DNA of 55,862 nt from an uncultured cyanobacterium (GCA_903848645.1 CAINGU010000036.1:1-55862), one strand, 5' to 3'; shown: positions 46,801 through 55,580, counted from the stretch's first letter. Notes: generated by a model not told the origin, from the sequence alone. Program-made: numbers and translations.

Positions 46801-47653
46801 GATTTGGCAAGGAAGAGAAAATTCTCAAGAAACAAATCAGGAAATCTGGGTTTATTTAGGTTTAATAGGAGCAGGAATGATTGGTATTTATTTACAAAAT
46901 TTACCAATAGGAAAATTACTATCTGCACAATTACTCCCTTGGAATGGGGCGATATCTTGCCTATTTGCCTACTTCCTTTATATCCTACCTTGGCAAAGAT
47001 TAGGTTGGTCTAAAACACCTTGGCAACGTATAGCATACATTCTCCCATTAATCATTTTAGGAACAACGGGATTACAAACTTATCCCATTACCTTAGTTAT
47101 CGTTGCTGCTTACTATGTCTTTCTGGCAAAAGCTGCCACACAAATGCGGTTTACATATATCAGTTTAATATTAATTGATTGGGCATTATTTACTTGGTTT
47201 CATGATTTAAACTTCAGAGATTCTCTTTGGTATATTACACCCATTGGTTTATCTTTACTATATATTGCCCAAGTAGATGAACAACTCAAATTATCCACAA
47301 CCAAACCTCTGCGTCACAGTTTGCGAATGTTAGGAAGTGGTTTAATTTGTAGTTGGACAATTCTGTTTTATCAAAACCTGCCTTTTATCCCCGGTGTTTT
47401 TAGTCTCATTACTATTTTCGCGGGCTTAGGTTTAAAAATCCGTGCTTTTCTCTATATTGGTACAGCTACTTTTTTAATTACCAGCATTTATCAATTAGTA
47501 ATTTTTAGCTTGAGTTATTCTTTCTTAAAATGGATTGTCGGCTTATTAGTTGGTATTGTATTAATTTACATTGCTGCTAACTTTGAAACCCGACGCACCC
47601 AAATAACTGCCTTACTTCGGAATATCGGTGATGAATTTGCAAATTGGGATTGA
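43820..47653 (+). CDS. Giant polytopic membrane protein (DUF2157/DUF2339-like), 1277 aa
   Basis: ATG at 43820 chosen (a TTG three codons earlier is possible). The first about 110 residues are soluble, with a short helical unit (HPGLLLGLDDLLQLGLISDDQVKQLARQYL). The rest is about 35-40 closely spaced hydrophobic helices, starting SVRWLLFLGVFLVVLSSGVLA. Charged residues are few and no catalytic motif is visible. The N-terminal LGLISDDQV helix and SGVLAASQWERFPAVGQYG segment are typical of large DUF2157-type cyanobacterial membrane proteins; the function is unknown. The spacer after it (47654-47946) contains a CACGCTCCGCTATCAG repeat fragment and no clear gene. Confidence 0.75.
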   Translation: MTSPFEPSQRIPIKLPSDHPGLLLGLDDLLQLGLISDDQVKQLARQYLVCTIVFTPQTESEPEVISTPRIAPQRALIATLPPIAKAPVKPSFVNSMLQSLGEELSVRWLLFLGVFLVVLSSGVLAASQWERFPAVGQYGVLFAYTLSFCGFTFWAGKQSNLRLTAQTLLIVTLLLVPVNFWAMDSFSLWQNPLNLIVMGIASLTLTFITNQLCQNRSIITNFPTGKLPLVNIIGLSYLHWGWKLSGFPLIAVYLAMVGTTAITAYNQLTQSEETTNTETPQWGISLYFTFLIYALLTLLIRAIFIAGVNITQLGLAIGICGGLVIWLSEKNSSTNPSVLWEKLGGSLLLLGWLVAVTTQPVQATIVSGLSLWFFSRRLQKYNLKLDFLAIFLIGLQTIWLSWRLVPNELQTLVISTATTLTNCQNEPGALLSIGLFPYLILMLWITEKIHHQENKDLANFGEQLTLLLGILLTIISLINPTLRTINLLLSTITLSTFIQRRATFYSPLIYLTHSMGVLTLISSINWFLPSLNQEIWAGILLAIMIAEWGFSLGEGIWRRSAWYIGLVLAALSFSLLWVNAQNYWAGNWQNQNSLGIIWLITPLALTGLAIRSTEPNRTTNSFLSVFAVGVSQLLTLPLPGIRLIALGVGVAVMLVNTRYLRNQIYAGTIIGFGLSFLTALLGEGVFGLIKLTISGWFIVTALTILSLWLWRGVLLRKDTELARIYAAASDKWAIALCTIELSALTLHSSLIYQGIIKTEYFYVITTAIILGSIVYRSWGQSQESAFYGIGWCLELLTAEILGFGEHSVIRIAIANIILGLTTQLFGEWWRRKHQLQSLPNSFHILPLIYGAFSIIFRLNTFTDFTGFCSLGVALILIGVGRRKEAFKTLLYFGIIGVSISAYELLFYQMSKSTGGALGDGLIAMSALGTSIMYAYRILTPWLISYLCLTPRELKNIAHIHWVWSSLLFLWAITFSIQFNFSIVLGTGLFLVRYAIWQGRENSQETNQEIWVYLGLIGAGMIGIYLQNLPIGKLLSAQLLPWNGAISCLFAYFLYILPWQRLGWSKTPWQRIAYILPLIILGTTGLQTYPITLVIVAAYYVFLAKAATQMRFTYISLILIDWALFTWFHDLNFRDSLWYITPIGLSLLYIAQVDEQLKLSTTKPLRHSLRMLGSGLICSWTILFYQNLPFIPGVFSLITIFAGLGLKIRAFLYIGTATFLITSIYQLVIFSLSYSFLKWIVGLLVGIVLIYIAANFETRRTQITALLRNIGDEFANWD

Positions 47654-47934
47654 AAAGATTCAATAAATATCTGATCAAAAAGCATCCCAAGACGTTAAAC
47701 TGTTCCCTGTTCTGAGGAAAAGACTTTTATGGCTTACTCCACGCTCCGCTATCAGCAAGCCTTACTTACAATTGGGGTTTAGAAACATGAGAAAATTTTA
47801 TAAAGATGATCAGGATAGATTTGATAAAATAACTCAAAATCACCGAAATTGTCTTGTTTTTTGTAAGATTACTGAAGTGATAAATTTTCCGAAATGAACA
47901 GGCAAGTTTTTGTTATTAGTTTAGAGAAAGAATT

Positions 47935-47952
47935 GAAAGGAGTTGAATTCTG
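47935..47952 (+). promoter_or_regulatory. Strong Shine-Dalgarno before a CTG codon (GH104 gene)
   Basis: GAAAGGAG (47935-47942), spacer TTGAATT, CTG (47950-47952). The CTG is in frame with the GH104 enzyme, and an in-frame stop (TGA 47944) lies just upstream. The TTG at 47943 is in another frame that stops after six codons. Confidence 0.5.
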
Positions 47953-48006
47953 AAAAGCTTTGAACTTAAAGGTGTCGAAAAACTTATTGCTCCCATAGCC
48001 TCAGTT

Positions 48007-48624
48007 TTGGGCTTTGTGTACCTGTTTCAGTGGTATGTTTTTGGAGATATACAATCATCTCCTGAACCTGTATTTACCAGAAAACAGCCTCCTCTAGTCA
48101 TGCAAGGTGGAGATCCTTACCTGCGGGCATTAATGCGAACCATTTCTGCCAGTGAAGCCAGTGGTAATCGTCCCTACTCTCTCTTGTATGGTGGTGAGCA
48201 AGTTAATGATCTCACCCATCATCCTCAAAAATGCGTCACGATCATCACAGGACCGAATACAGGTAATTGTTCCACAGCCGCCGGTCGATATCAAATTATT
48301 AATACTACTTGGGATGAAATTGCTCCTCGCTATCATCCAAAACCCATACAGAAAATGCTTTGGACTAATTATAGTTTTGAAGCCGAGTATCAAGATGCTG
48401 TAGTTTACCGTTGGTTAAGTGATTCACGAGTTTGGGGTGTAGATATCCCTAAGCTATTACGTCAGCAAAAATTAAATGACGTTTTACGAAAACTTTCTCC
48501 TACTTGGACAAGTTTAGGATACGGTATAGAAACTAATTCTGTTAGTCGTTCCTTAACCAAGATTTACGAGCAAATATTACAGGAAGAATTAAGGCAGAAG
48601 AAAGAATTTAGAAGTACACAATAA
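48007..48624 (+). CDS. Membrane-anchored GH104 (lambda-endolysin type) lytic transglycosylase
   Basis: 205 aa from TTG 48007. The domain matches phage lambda endolysin R block by block: catalytic Glu in TISASEASGN (Glu50; SEGT in R), GGEQVNDLTHHPQKCVT (GG..F.DYSDHPRK in R), GNCSTAAGRYQIIN (STGAGRYQLL) and WTSLGYG. It should cut peptidoglycan glycan strands. A single hydrophobic helix at the N-terminus anchors it. The frame is open 20 codons further upstream (L-K-S-F-E-L-K-G-V-E-K-L-I-A-P-I-A-S-V before the TTG) and begins at CTG 47950, 7 nt after GAAAGGAG, with no standard start codon in between; the real start is probably there. Confidence 0.8.
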   Translation: MGFVYLFQWYVFGDIQSSPEPVFTRKQPPLVMQGGDPYLRALMRTISASEASGNRPYSLLYGGEQVNDLTHHPQKCVTIITGPNTGNCSTAAGRYQIINTTWDEIAPRYHPKPIQKMLWTNYSFEAEYQDAVVYRWLSDSRVWGVDIPKLLRQQKLNDVLRKLSPTWTSLGYGIETNSVSRSLTKIYEQILQEELRQKKEFRSTQ

Positions 48625-48633
48625 AACATGAGA

Positions 48634-49389
48634 TTAATCTACAAGGATTTTGCTATTCACTTTTTCTGATAGAGGAATAAACACTTTTGCGTTAATTGGT
48701 TTGAGAACTTGCAACCCATCTAACTTTTGCAAGCAATCTAAAGCTGCTTCCCGAATCATGACTTCTTTTTCTTGACTTAGCAAAACTTGCAAACATTCCA
48801 CAACATCTTTTTGTATTGCTGTGTCAACTCGCTCACGGTTAATCAGTCTATTTAGTTGTCGCAGCGCAATCAACCGTTTTAAAGGCTCTTTTTCTGTTAA
48901 GTTATTTAATAATTGATCAAGATAATTTTCCTCTTGATTTCCATGAAAACTAACGATTTGCCACACTAATAAAATTAAAGTTAATAGTGTTCCCATCCCT
49001 TGAACAATAGCACCAGCAGCTAACCAAGGACTTGGGGAATCAACCCAAATTGCCGAAGCCATGTAAGTTATCACAGTGGCAATACCACCACTAGCAACAG
49101 CACAAGCTAAACGACTGTTAGTGCTGCTGATCAACCTCTGTATTTCTAACCAGCGTAATTGCCAATTCCATTTTTGGATTGAGTAAGTAAATACCATTAT
49201 CCCAATGCCAATGACAAGGGCTAGCAGCAGTTGCCAACTCCACAGCAGCATAGCCACAATTATTGTTAATAACCCTAGCAAAATACCAGGTTCAGCGAAA
49301 TGTTTAAAAATGCGCTTTTTTTGGCTTCCTGTCTTAATTTCTGAAATTTTATTGATGAGTTGTCGCCAAGAAGACGAAGCCTGTGTCAC
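48634..49389 (-). CDS. Membrane protein with C-terminal HEAT/armadillo-like repeats
   Basis: 251 aa, ATG start. Four hydrophobic segments occupy about residues 33-70, 95-112 and 122-145 (AEPGILLGLLTIIVAMLLWSW..; ACAVASGGIATVITYMAS; AAGAIVQGMGTLLTLILLVW). The C-terminal 90 residues are helical pairs of HEAT/armadillo type (EPLKRLIALRQLNRLINRE; DVVECLQVLLSQEKEVMIREAALDCLQKLDGL), suggesting a cytoplasmic protein-binding arm. No named function. It is convergent with the GH104 gene, with 9 bp between stops. Confidence 0.75.
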   Translation of the reverse strand: MTQASSSWRQLINKISEIKTGSQKKRIFKHFAEPGILLGLLTIIVAMLLWSWQLLLALVIGIGIMVFTYSIQKWNWQLRWLEIQRLISSTNSRLACAVASGGIATVITYMASAIWVDSPSPWLAAGAIVQGMGTLLTLILLVWQIVSFHGNQEENYLDQLLNNLTEKEPLKRLIALRQLNRLINRERVDTAIQKDVVECLQVLLSQEKEVMIREAALDCLQKLDGLQVLKPINAKVFIPLSEKVNSKILVD

Positions 49390-49481
49390 AGTATTTACCT
49401 ACTTGATTACAAAATTATAAATGGATAGTTTTTACTAATTTTGAGGATGAAATCCAGAAAATTTCACCCCTGAGCAAAATC

Positions 49482-50021
49482 CTATTTATTCTGTAACCGG
49501 ATATCAATTACAGATGCATTAAAGTTATAGTTAAAACCTTCTAATTCAAAAGGCATCCCAATTTTAACTTTGTTATTACCAGATCCTAGAACTGGTCCAT
49601 CTTTAGTTATTTTTGCGTTGTCTTCTAAAGTCAAAATAAAATCTGTACTAAAGTTGTTCTTTCTGGGATCTGGCAATTCTTTCACAGAACCATCTGGTTG
49701 ACCAATAGTCAGCATCCTATCTAATTGTTGAATGGATTTAATACCCATCTGTCCATAGGCTTGATTGCGGATAATAATATTGGTTTTACCACCCTTTGTG
49801 AATCCTTGTTTAAATAACTGTTGAGGATCACGAACATTGAGTCCACGCACCAGCAAGTCTACCTCAATTGGTACTGTTTTTGCACCTATTTGAGCAACAG
49901 AACCGGAAGTACCAGGGAAAATAAAGATACCTACTATCACTAGCAAAATTACTAGTGTAGCACCTAAGTCTAGTAGATTAATTTTACCGAACAAGCGACC
50001 TTTGGAATCTAAAATAGCCAT
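49482..50021 (-). CDS. DUF4330 family protein
   Basis: 179 aa, ATG start. Short cytoplasmic lead with the DSKGRLFGKINLLDLG signature, one membrane helix (TLVILLVIVGIFIFPG, about 22-37), then a periplasmic or lumenal beta-rich domain with VPIEVDLLVRGLNVRDPQ and a repeated GKTNIIIRNQAYGQM/GNNKVKIGMPFELEG pattern. This matches the DUF4330 family; its role is not established. It lies 92 bp after the preceding leftward-oriented gene's start and may be co-transcribed with it. Confidence 0.85.
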   Translation of the reverse strand: MAILDSKGRLFGKINLLDLGATLVILLVIVGIFIFPGTSGSVAQIGAKTVPIEVDLLVRGLNVRDPQQLFKQGFTKGGKTNIIIRNQAYGQMGIKSIQQLDRMLTIGQPDGSVKELPDPRKNNFSTDFILTLEDNAKITKDGPVLGSGNNKVKIGMPFELEGFNYNFNASVIDIRLQNK

Positions 50022-50284
50022 AACCAGGTTTGGATAAGTTGCAGTTAATTTTTAAGCTATGTAATTGATTGTACCAACGAGTTTTTTAAGATCATGGGCA
50101 ATCTTGACAATTGGTTTAAACCAGACAACAGCTAGGTATTAATGTTACGCGACAGTTTATCATAATTGCAGCAGTTTCGAGTGATAGTATTTAACTATCT
50201 AGGTTGAGTTGAAAATGCAACTTAGTAAACTGAAAATCCGTCTTCTCATTTTAAGTTCTTACACAAATCTTATTTCCCGAAATT

Positions 50285-51151
50285 ATGATTAACCTCAAAG
50301 GATTTTGCCCAAATTACCGTTTATGGCAGCGACGCTGTTTGTATCCGTTAATTTCTCTAAGCGTTGCTTTGACTCTATGCCTGAGTACACCCTTGTCAAG
50401 TAAAGCTATAGATTTATTACCGCTTTTATTCCAAGGCTTGCCACAAGTCGTGAAAGTATATAACCTATCCAATATATCTGATCGTCAAGAAATTGATCTT
50501 GGCAAACAGATGAATCAGGAGTTACAGCAACAAGTAAAAATTTCTCATAACTCAGAGCTAAATCACTATATCAGCGAAGTGGGTAGACGTTTAATACCTA
50601 ATAGCGATCGCCCAAATATTCCTTATACTTTTCAAGTAGTTGAAGATCCCGCTGTAAATGCTTTTGCAACTGCTGGTGGTTTTATTTATGTAAATTCAGG
50701 CTTGTTGAAAACAGCAGAAAATGAAGCAGAACTAGCTAGTGTATTAGGTCATGAAATGGGTCACATTGGTGGTAAACATTTACTAAAACAAATGCGACAA
50801 CAATCTATAGCTAGTGGTTTAGCTACCGCAGCAGGATTAGACAAGAATCAAGCTGTAGGTATGGGTGTGCAACTAGCCCTGAATCTTCCCCGCAGTCGTC
50901 AAGATGAATACGATGCTGATAAAAGAGGATTGAAAAACATAACACGCACAGGTTATTCTCCGTCAGCAATGGTTTCTTTCATGAAAAAGCTACAAGGAAG
51001 CAGTTCTGTACCTGCATTTTTGAGTACACATCCTGGCACAGGTGATCGCATTATCTCTCTTCAACGTCAGATTCACGCTCAACCAAGTAATCAAAATCAT
51101 GGTTTAGATAATCCGACGTATCAAGCAAAAATGAGAGCATTTTTGCAGTAA
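50285..51151 (+). CDS. M48-family metallopeptidase (exported)
   Basis: 288 aa, ATG start. Export signal at about residues 18-40 (PLISLSVALTLCLSTPLSSKA). The M48 domain has PAVNAFATAGGFIYVNSGLL, the zinc motif HEMGH (about 155-159) and the downstream third-ligand Glu in SRQDEYDADKRGL, then the FLSTHPGTGDRI ending typical of BepA/YcaL-like periplasmic members, which degrade misfolded envelope proteins. The stop is directly abutted by the stop of the next, convergent gene (TAATTA shared at 51149-51154). Confidence 0.93.
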   Translation: MINLKGFCPNYRLWQRRCLYPLISLSVALTLCLSTPLSSKAIDLLPLLFQGLPQVVKVYNLSNISDRQEIDLGKQMNQELQQQVKISHNSELNHYISEVGRRLIPNSDRPNIPYTFQVVEDPAVNAFATAGGFIYVNSGLLKTAENEAELASVLGHEMGHIGGKHLLKQMRQQSIASGLATAAGLDKNQAVGMGVQLALNLPRSRQDEYDADKRGLKNITRTGYSPSAMVSFMKKLQGSSSVPAFLSTHPGTGDRIISLQRQIHAQPSNQNHGLDNPTYQAKMRAFLQ

Positions 51152-51913
51152 TTAGGCTCGTTGCTTATAGCGACGGTTACTGATAAATTCCTCTGGCTCA
51201 ATCATTGTAACTGCCTCCTCCCAAGTCAGAGTCCGCACTATATGGCTAAAAACATTAGCCTGATAAACCAACTTATTTGTAATATCTAACCCCGTTAACC
51301 AACCACTACGGGGATGATAAGCGCCAGTATCAATATCTATCCATCCCTGCCCCTGTGCTAAATTACCAGGAGCAACACCAGGTAAAGTAAAAGTTATAGT
51401 ATGACCAACTATAATCAACTTATCTGGGAAATATGGTTGATTGATACTATGAAACTCCTCTCTGATCCAACACAAGTCGTAGGTTGTTTGTTGTTCAACT
51501 GTTTTATTAGGATCAACACCTGCATGAGTTAACCAAAAATCTCCCAAATCTAAATAAGTGGGTAAACTCTCAAACCAATCTAGATGTTCCTTGGAAATTG
51601 TTCCAGGTTGGTAACTAGCAACCGTTGCCTGTCCTCCACTATATAACCATGCTTGCATATTTGCTGATCCAGCATCGTTGCCAGTCAGGATGTTTAATAA
51701 CATCTGCTCATGATTACCTAGCAAACAAGAGTAATTATTTTGTTTAACAAACTCCACTACCTGAGCGCTTTGTGGACCACGATCAATTAAATCTCCTAAA
51801 AAATAGACTTGATCATTTGATGCAGGAGCTATTTTCTCCAACAGCAACATCAAACCTTCATAGTGGCCATGTACATCTCCAATGACAACCCTACGCTGAC
51901 TAATTTCGCTCAT
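51152..51913 (-). CDS. PPP-family serine/threonine protein phosphatase
   Basis: 253 aa, ATG start. Two-metal phosphoesterase with all PPP motifs: VVIGDVHGHYEGL (10-22), YFLGDLIDRGPQS (38-50), LLGNHEQML (65-73) and GHTITF/WIDIDTGAYHPRSG further on. These resemble bacterial ApaH/PrpA-like protein phosphatases; the substrate (phosphoprotein or dinucleotide polyphosphate) cannot be read from sequence. Convergent with the M48 gene with no gap. The upstream 51914-52289 (376 bp) has no gene; it contains an AGGTGATAAGTGACAGGTAA tract near 52067, the inverse of a tract near 28920. Confidence 0.88.
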   Translation of the reverse strand: MSEISQRRVVIGDVHGHYEGLMLLLEKIAPASNDQVYFLGDLIDRGPQSAQVVEFVKQNNYSCLLGNHEQMLLNILTGNDAGSANMQAWLYSGGQATVASYQPGTISKEHLDWFESLPTYLDLGDFWLTHAGVDPNKTVEQQTTYDLCWIREEFHSINQPYFPDKLIIVGHTITFTLPGVAPGNLAQGQGWIDIDTGAYHPRSGWLTGLDITNKLVYQANVFSHIVRTLTWEEAVTMIEPEEFISNRRYKQRA

Positions 51914-52289
51914 TTGCTTCTAGCTTGAATGAATTAGCTAAATATTTTAACTACACTTTTGTTTGTCTACTTTACGTTAAAAAAGATCAAGAAAACTTGA
52001 CTAAGTTATGATTTATTTAATACTTGTATAGGCATTTCGTTAATTAGCCAAGTTCTGATAGCAGGTGATAAGTGACAGGTAACAGCGATAAAAGTCTTTT
52101 AGTGTCTAAGTTTTATCATCAGTCTATTTCTTAGCCATCTTAGCGGTTGCTATATTACAAATAATTACAGATACATGAGTAAGCAGTAACAGTTTGTACT
52201 AAGTTCTATCATTTATTAACGGAGGCCTATGTTTACCATTATACATTAATTTTCCTGCTTAATATAAGATTGCTCTCAAGCGCAAACTT

Positions 52290-53087
52290 TTAATTTTCAT
52301 CTTGCAACAACCACAAACCACTATAAGTCATTCCTGAATCATCGGGTTGCACCAACAAAAAATGCAATCCCTGACTTAGCTGTTTGCGCTGCTGATATAA
52401 CTTCCCAGCAGCAGTAACTTCCTCATCTGTAAAAGTCGCCAAAACCCACCTATCTACTAAATCAGCTTCTAAAATCAAACCATCAGGTGTACCTGCAATG
52501 TAGTTTAATGACACAGGGTTACTTTGATTTAACCACTGCGCTAAACGCATAGATTGCCTCCCACCGTAAATTACTACACCTGGGATAGGTACTGTTGAAG
52601 CTAAACCTAGATTAATTGGTTTGAGGAAATCTGGTATTTGCAAAAAAGGAATTGGCCGTTCTGTAAATTCATCCACAATATCACCAGATGGAATCGTTCC
52701 AAATCGCCATTCTTCCCCCCAGAGATTTTCTGGTAATGGTAATGGAGGTAATTTATCCACAGTTACAGGATATTGTTTAGCTGCTAACCACTGTTTTAGT
52801 GCCAAAGTTCTCCGAGTAGCTTCAACCTTAATACCTAAATTATTTCCCGCAGTTGTGATTAAACTTAAAGACTGAGGACGAAATACTTGGATTACATCTG
52901 GTAACTTTTTCTGACCAGCTAATTGTAATTGTTGGGAAACCCAAGTAGAATTAGCCTGTGATTGGGGACAACTTGCTGTAAACTCAAAACTGCGAGTTGG
53001 ATCACAAAGCAATAATTCCCATAATATTTGCCCTTCAACATTTTGTAGTGGACTACGATAAAAATCAGCCTGCCAAATCAGACTCAT
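52290..53087 (-). CDS. Tab2/Atab2-family RNA-binding protein
   Basis: 265 aa, ATG start. Plant/algal homologues bind the leaders of photosystem mRNAs (psaB, psbA) and activate their translation. Family features are the N-terminal WQADFYRSPLQNVEGQILWELLLCD, FRPQSLSLITTAGNNLGIKV, and the C-terminal WVLATFTDEEVTAAG and YSGLWLLQDE. No signal peptide. It lies 47 bp after the CCA-transferase stop on the same strand, so they may form an operon. Confidence 0.9.
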   Translation of the reverse strand: MSLIWQADFYRSPLQNVEGQILWELLLCDPTRSFEFTASCPQSQANSTWVSQQLQLAGQKKLPDVIQVFRPQSLSLITTAGNNLGIKVEATRRTLALKQWLAAKQYPVTVDKLPPLPLPENLWGEEWRFGTIPSGDIVDEFTERPIPFLQIPDFLKPINLGLASTVPIPGVVIYGGRQSMRLAQWLNQSNPVSLNYIAGTPDGLILEADLVDRWVLATFTDEEVTAAGKLYQQRKQLSQGLHFLLVQPDDSGMTYSGLWLLQDEN

Positions 53088-53134
53088 TCCCTACTCCATA
53101 AAAATTAAATAACTCAAAAGTGAATTTAGCAAGT

Positions 53135-54406
53135 TTACGTTTTAACTAAATTTCTGGCAAATTCTATCGCTGCTTCTACTGTAGAAATTTTTCCCTCAGC
53201 TTGAGCAACACCAATCTCCATTAATAACTCACCTATCAGTGGTGAAGCCGGAATGTTTAACGCCCTCATCATGTCTTTACCATTGAGTAAAGGAATAGGA
53301 TGTGCCACCACATCGTTTTTGTCAAGATAACGCTTGATTAAAGGTTCATAAGTAACAAACATACTTTCTTCAAACATTCCCTTAGCTACAATATCATTTG
53401 CTAAAGCTAATACCAACACAACCGGAAATAAAATTCCCATTTCCCGAAACAGAAAATACTGTTTCCGCAAAGGCTTATGTACCGCTTTCATTTCTAAAAA
53501 CAGTCTTAACCCCGTTGTCACAGCCCGAATTTCTGCCCGACTATAGGTAAGTTCCTGTAATTCGATTTCCGCGATTTCCGGTTTCGAGTCAACCAGACAA
53601 GCAAGTTTAGCAGTAGCTAACCAAGAAGTTTTCACAGTCTCCCGCACATAATTTGCTAATTCTTCTCCTAATTGTTGCCAACTTTGGCTAATTAAAGTAT
53701 AAGCTTGTTCAATAGCATTTAACTTAATAAAACTTTTATCAGTCGCATTCTTAAAGAAACTAGTCAAAACACCATCTTTCCAAGCAGTATTTAGCCAAGA
53801 TGTTCCCTGAGAGTTTGCCAACAAATAACCAATTTCTACCCGTACTCTTTCCGCTGCTACCTGATTGATACTTTTTGCTAAACTGCGAATTGTCTCTTGA
53901 GTAACTGGTTCAATAGTAAAACCCAGTTGGGCAGCTTGACGATAAGCCCGCATTAACCGCAAAGGATCATTTTGCAGATTTACAGGTGATATCATCCGTA
54001 ATAGACCAGATTCTATATCTTTATAGCCTTCAAGAGGATCAATGATTTCTTGAGTATGGGGATTATAAGCGATCGCATTAATAGTAAAATCCCTTCTATG
54101 CAAATCTGTAATTAAACTTTTTCCCTCCTGTTGGGCAAAATCAGCCGTAGCATTAGGAAACACCACACGAGCAATTTGTCTTTCAGCGTCAAGTAATACA
54201 AAACCAGCTTGATAACGTTGAGCAATCTTTCGCGCTACCTTCACGGCATCCTCTGGGACAATAAAATCTAAATCCACATATTCCCGAACTCTTCCCAAAA
54301 TCGCATCACGCACCGCACCACCCACGATATAAACAGGTTGTGGCAAATATTCCAAACTAAAAGGCCAATTTTTGGCAGCTAGACGAGAAGTAACTAATTC
54401 AGACAT
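53135..54406 (-). CDS. cca: CCA tRNA nucleotidyltransferase
   Basis: 423 aa from the ATG at 54406; a TTG five codons upstream is a weaker option. Class II nucleotidyltransferase that adds CCA (or part of it) to tRNA 3' ends. Motifs: VYIVGGAVRDAILGR and the metal-binding DLDFIVPED (A domain), HRRDFTINAIAYN with PLEGYKDIESGLLRMI (B), and NDPLRLMRAYRQAAQLGFTI (C). The helical body and tail (to 423) are normal in length. Some cyanobacteria split CC- and A-adding activity between two enzymes; this one cannot be assigned from sequence alone. Confidence 0.9.
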   Translation of the reverse strand: MSELVTSRLAAKNWPFSLEYLPQPVYIVGGAVRDAILGRVREYVDLDFIVPEDAVKVARKIAQRYQAGFVLLDAERQIARVVFPNATADFAQQEGKSLITDLHRRDFTINAIAYNPHTQEIIDPLEGYKDIESGLLRMISPVNLQNDPLRLMRAYRQAAQLGFTIEPVTQETIRSLAKSINQVAAERVRVEIGYLLANSQGTSWLNTAWKDGVLTSFFKNATDKSFIKLNAIEQAYTLISQSWQQLGEELANYVRETVKTSWLATAKLACLVDSKPEIAEIELQELTYSRAEIRAVTTGLRLFLEMKAVHKPLRKQYFLFREMGILFPVVLVLALANDIVAKGMFEESMFVTYEPLIKRYLDKNDVVAHPIPLLNGKDMMRALNIPASPLIGELLMEIGVAQAEGKISTVEAAIEFARNLVKT

Positions 54407-54492
54407 TGTAATAAAAATCAACCTAGTAACTAATGCTGATTATTTTGACTTAAGCTACATTAACTATAAAGCTTCTTAGAGTTGGTTCTATT

Positions 54493-54741
54493 ATGTGTAT
54501 TTGTGTGAATTGCCACTATGTAGACCGCTGCGTCACCTACAACGCCGTAGAAACCCAGCACCAACAGCCAAACCTGACAGAAACACCAGATTTTGATCCC
54601 AACGAACCTTCCATCAACGTCAATATTCGCACACAAGGCGAAATCATTGAAATGGAATGGGACGTTGTTGGTTGTCTCAGCTTCAAATCGGAAATAGGTA
54701 AATGGTCTAAATTACGTCCAGGTGAATTAGTCCCCACATAA
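54493..54741 (+). CDS. ycf34: Ycf34 family iron-sulfur protein
   Basis: 82 aa, ATG start. MCICVNCHYVDRCVTYN supplies four closely spaced Cys (2, 4, 7, 13), and VVGCLSFKSEIGKWSKLRPGELVP is the conserved C-terminal part. In Synechocystis Ycf34 has been linked to Fe-S binding and photosynthetic electron transport. It is divergent from cca. After the stop, 54742-54908 shows no gene. Confidence 0.94.
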   Translation: MCICVNCHYVDRCVTYNAVETQHQQPNLTETPDFDPNEPSINVNIRTQGEIIEMEWDVVGCLSFKSEIGKWSKLRPGELVPT

Positions 54742-54908
54742 TGAGAGTAGCTTCTGAAATGTTGCTGAATATTCACACTCGAAATCAGCAACACCAATTA
54801 TCGCGAACTCCATTAACTTTAAATTAAAAGCCTAAAATCAAAGCTGTTCTACCCTCCAACCCTTAATTATGCTGTATTATCTATCAGAAAAATATATTTG
54901 CGTTTACT

Positions 54909-55580
54909 TTGAAAAGCATAATTAAACATCTCTTACCAGATAAATACGCTTTAGCATTGCATACCACCACACCGGAACTTGGTTTAGCAATTAGCAACTT
55001 TACAGATTATCCCCAATCTCAAGTTTGGAACTTAGGACGTGACTTATCCAGTCATATCCATCAATATCTAGTTGAAGTAATTAAACCACGAACCTGGGCA
55101 GACCTAGAATTTATCGCCGTAGCCAAAGGTCCTGGTGGTTTTACAGGAACTCGCATTGGTGTTGTCACCGCTCGGACACTAGCACAACAGCTAAAAATTC
55201 CCGCCTTTACAGTTTCCACCCTAGCCGCAGTAGCTTGGCAAGCTCATAAAGCCCAAAAAAATTGCCAATATCCAGTAATTGCCGTAGAAATGCCAGCACA
55301 GCGAGGACAAGTTTTTGGTGCTATTTATCAACCCAACTCTGATAATTCTGGCATTACTGCTCTATTACCAGATACAGTATTTACCCCGTCTGCATGGCAA
55401 GAAACCCTAGCAGTCCAATCTTCTGGGCATAGCAATTACCAATTAATTTCAGCCACATCTCAGTTAGCAGCCACTGTTAACAGTATTTTAGAATTAGCTT
55501 ATTTAGATTGGCAGCAAGGAAAAAATCCCCATTGGTCCGAGGCTATTCCTTATTATGGACAACATCCTGTAGATATTTGA
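54909..55580 (+). CDS. tsaB: tRNA threonylcarbamoyladenosine biosynthesis protein TsaB
   Basis: 223 aa, TTG start; no better start precedes the conserved DKYALALHTTTPELGLAISN. TsaB is the dimerisation partner of TsaD in the t6A37 tRNA modification. The ASKHA-fold strand with LALHTTTP, the IAVAKGPGGFTGTRIGVVTAR loop (about 74-94) and VSTLAAVAWQA are diagnostic. The C-terminal part is the usual variable TsaB lobe. Confidence 0.93.
   Translation: MKSIIKHLLPDKYALALHTTTPELGLAISNFTDYPQSQVWNLGRDLSSHIHQYLVEVIKPRTWADLEFIAVAKGPGGFTGTRIGVVTARTLAQQLKIPAFTVSTLAAVAWQAHKAQKNCQYPVIAVEMPAQRGQVFGAIYQPNSDNSGITALLPDTVFTPSAWQETLAVQSSGHSNYQLISATSQLAATVNSILELAYLDWQQGKNPHWSEAIPYYGQHPVDI

Noticed and set aside
47787-47897. 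Short rightward open frame starting MRKFYKDDQDRFDK (36 aa)
   Set aside because: No ribosome-binding site, no recognised family, AT-rich spacer; insufficient support.
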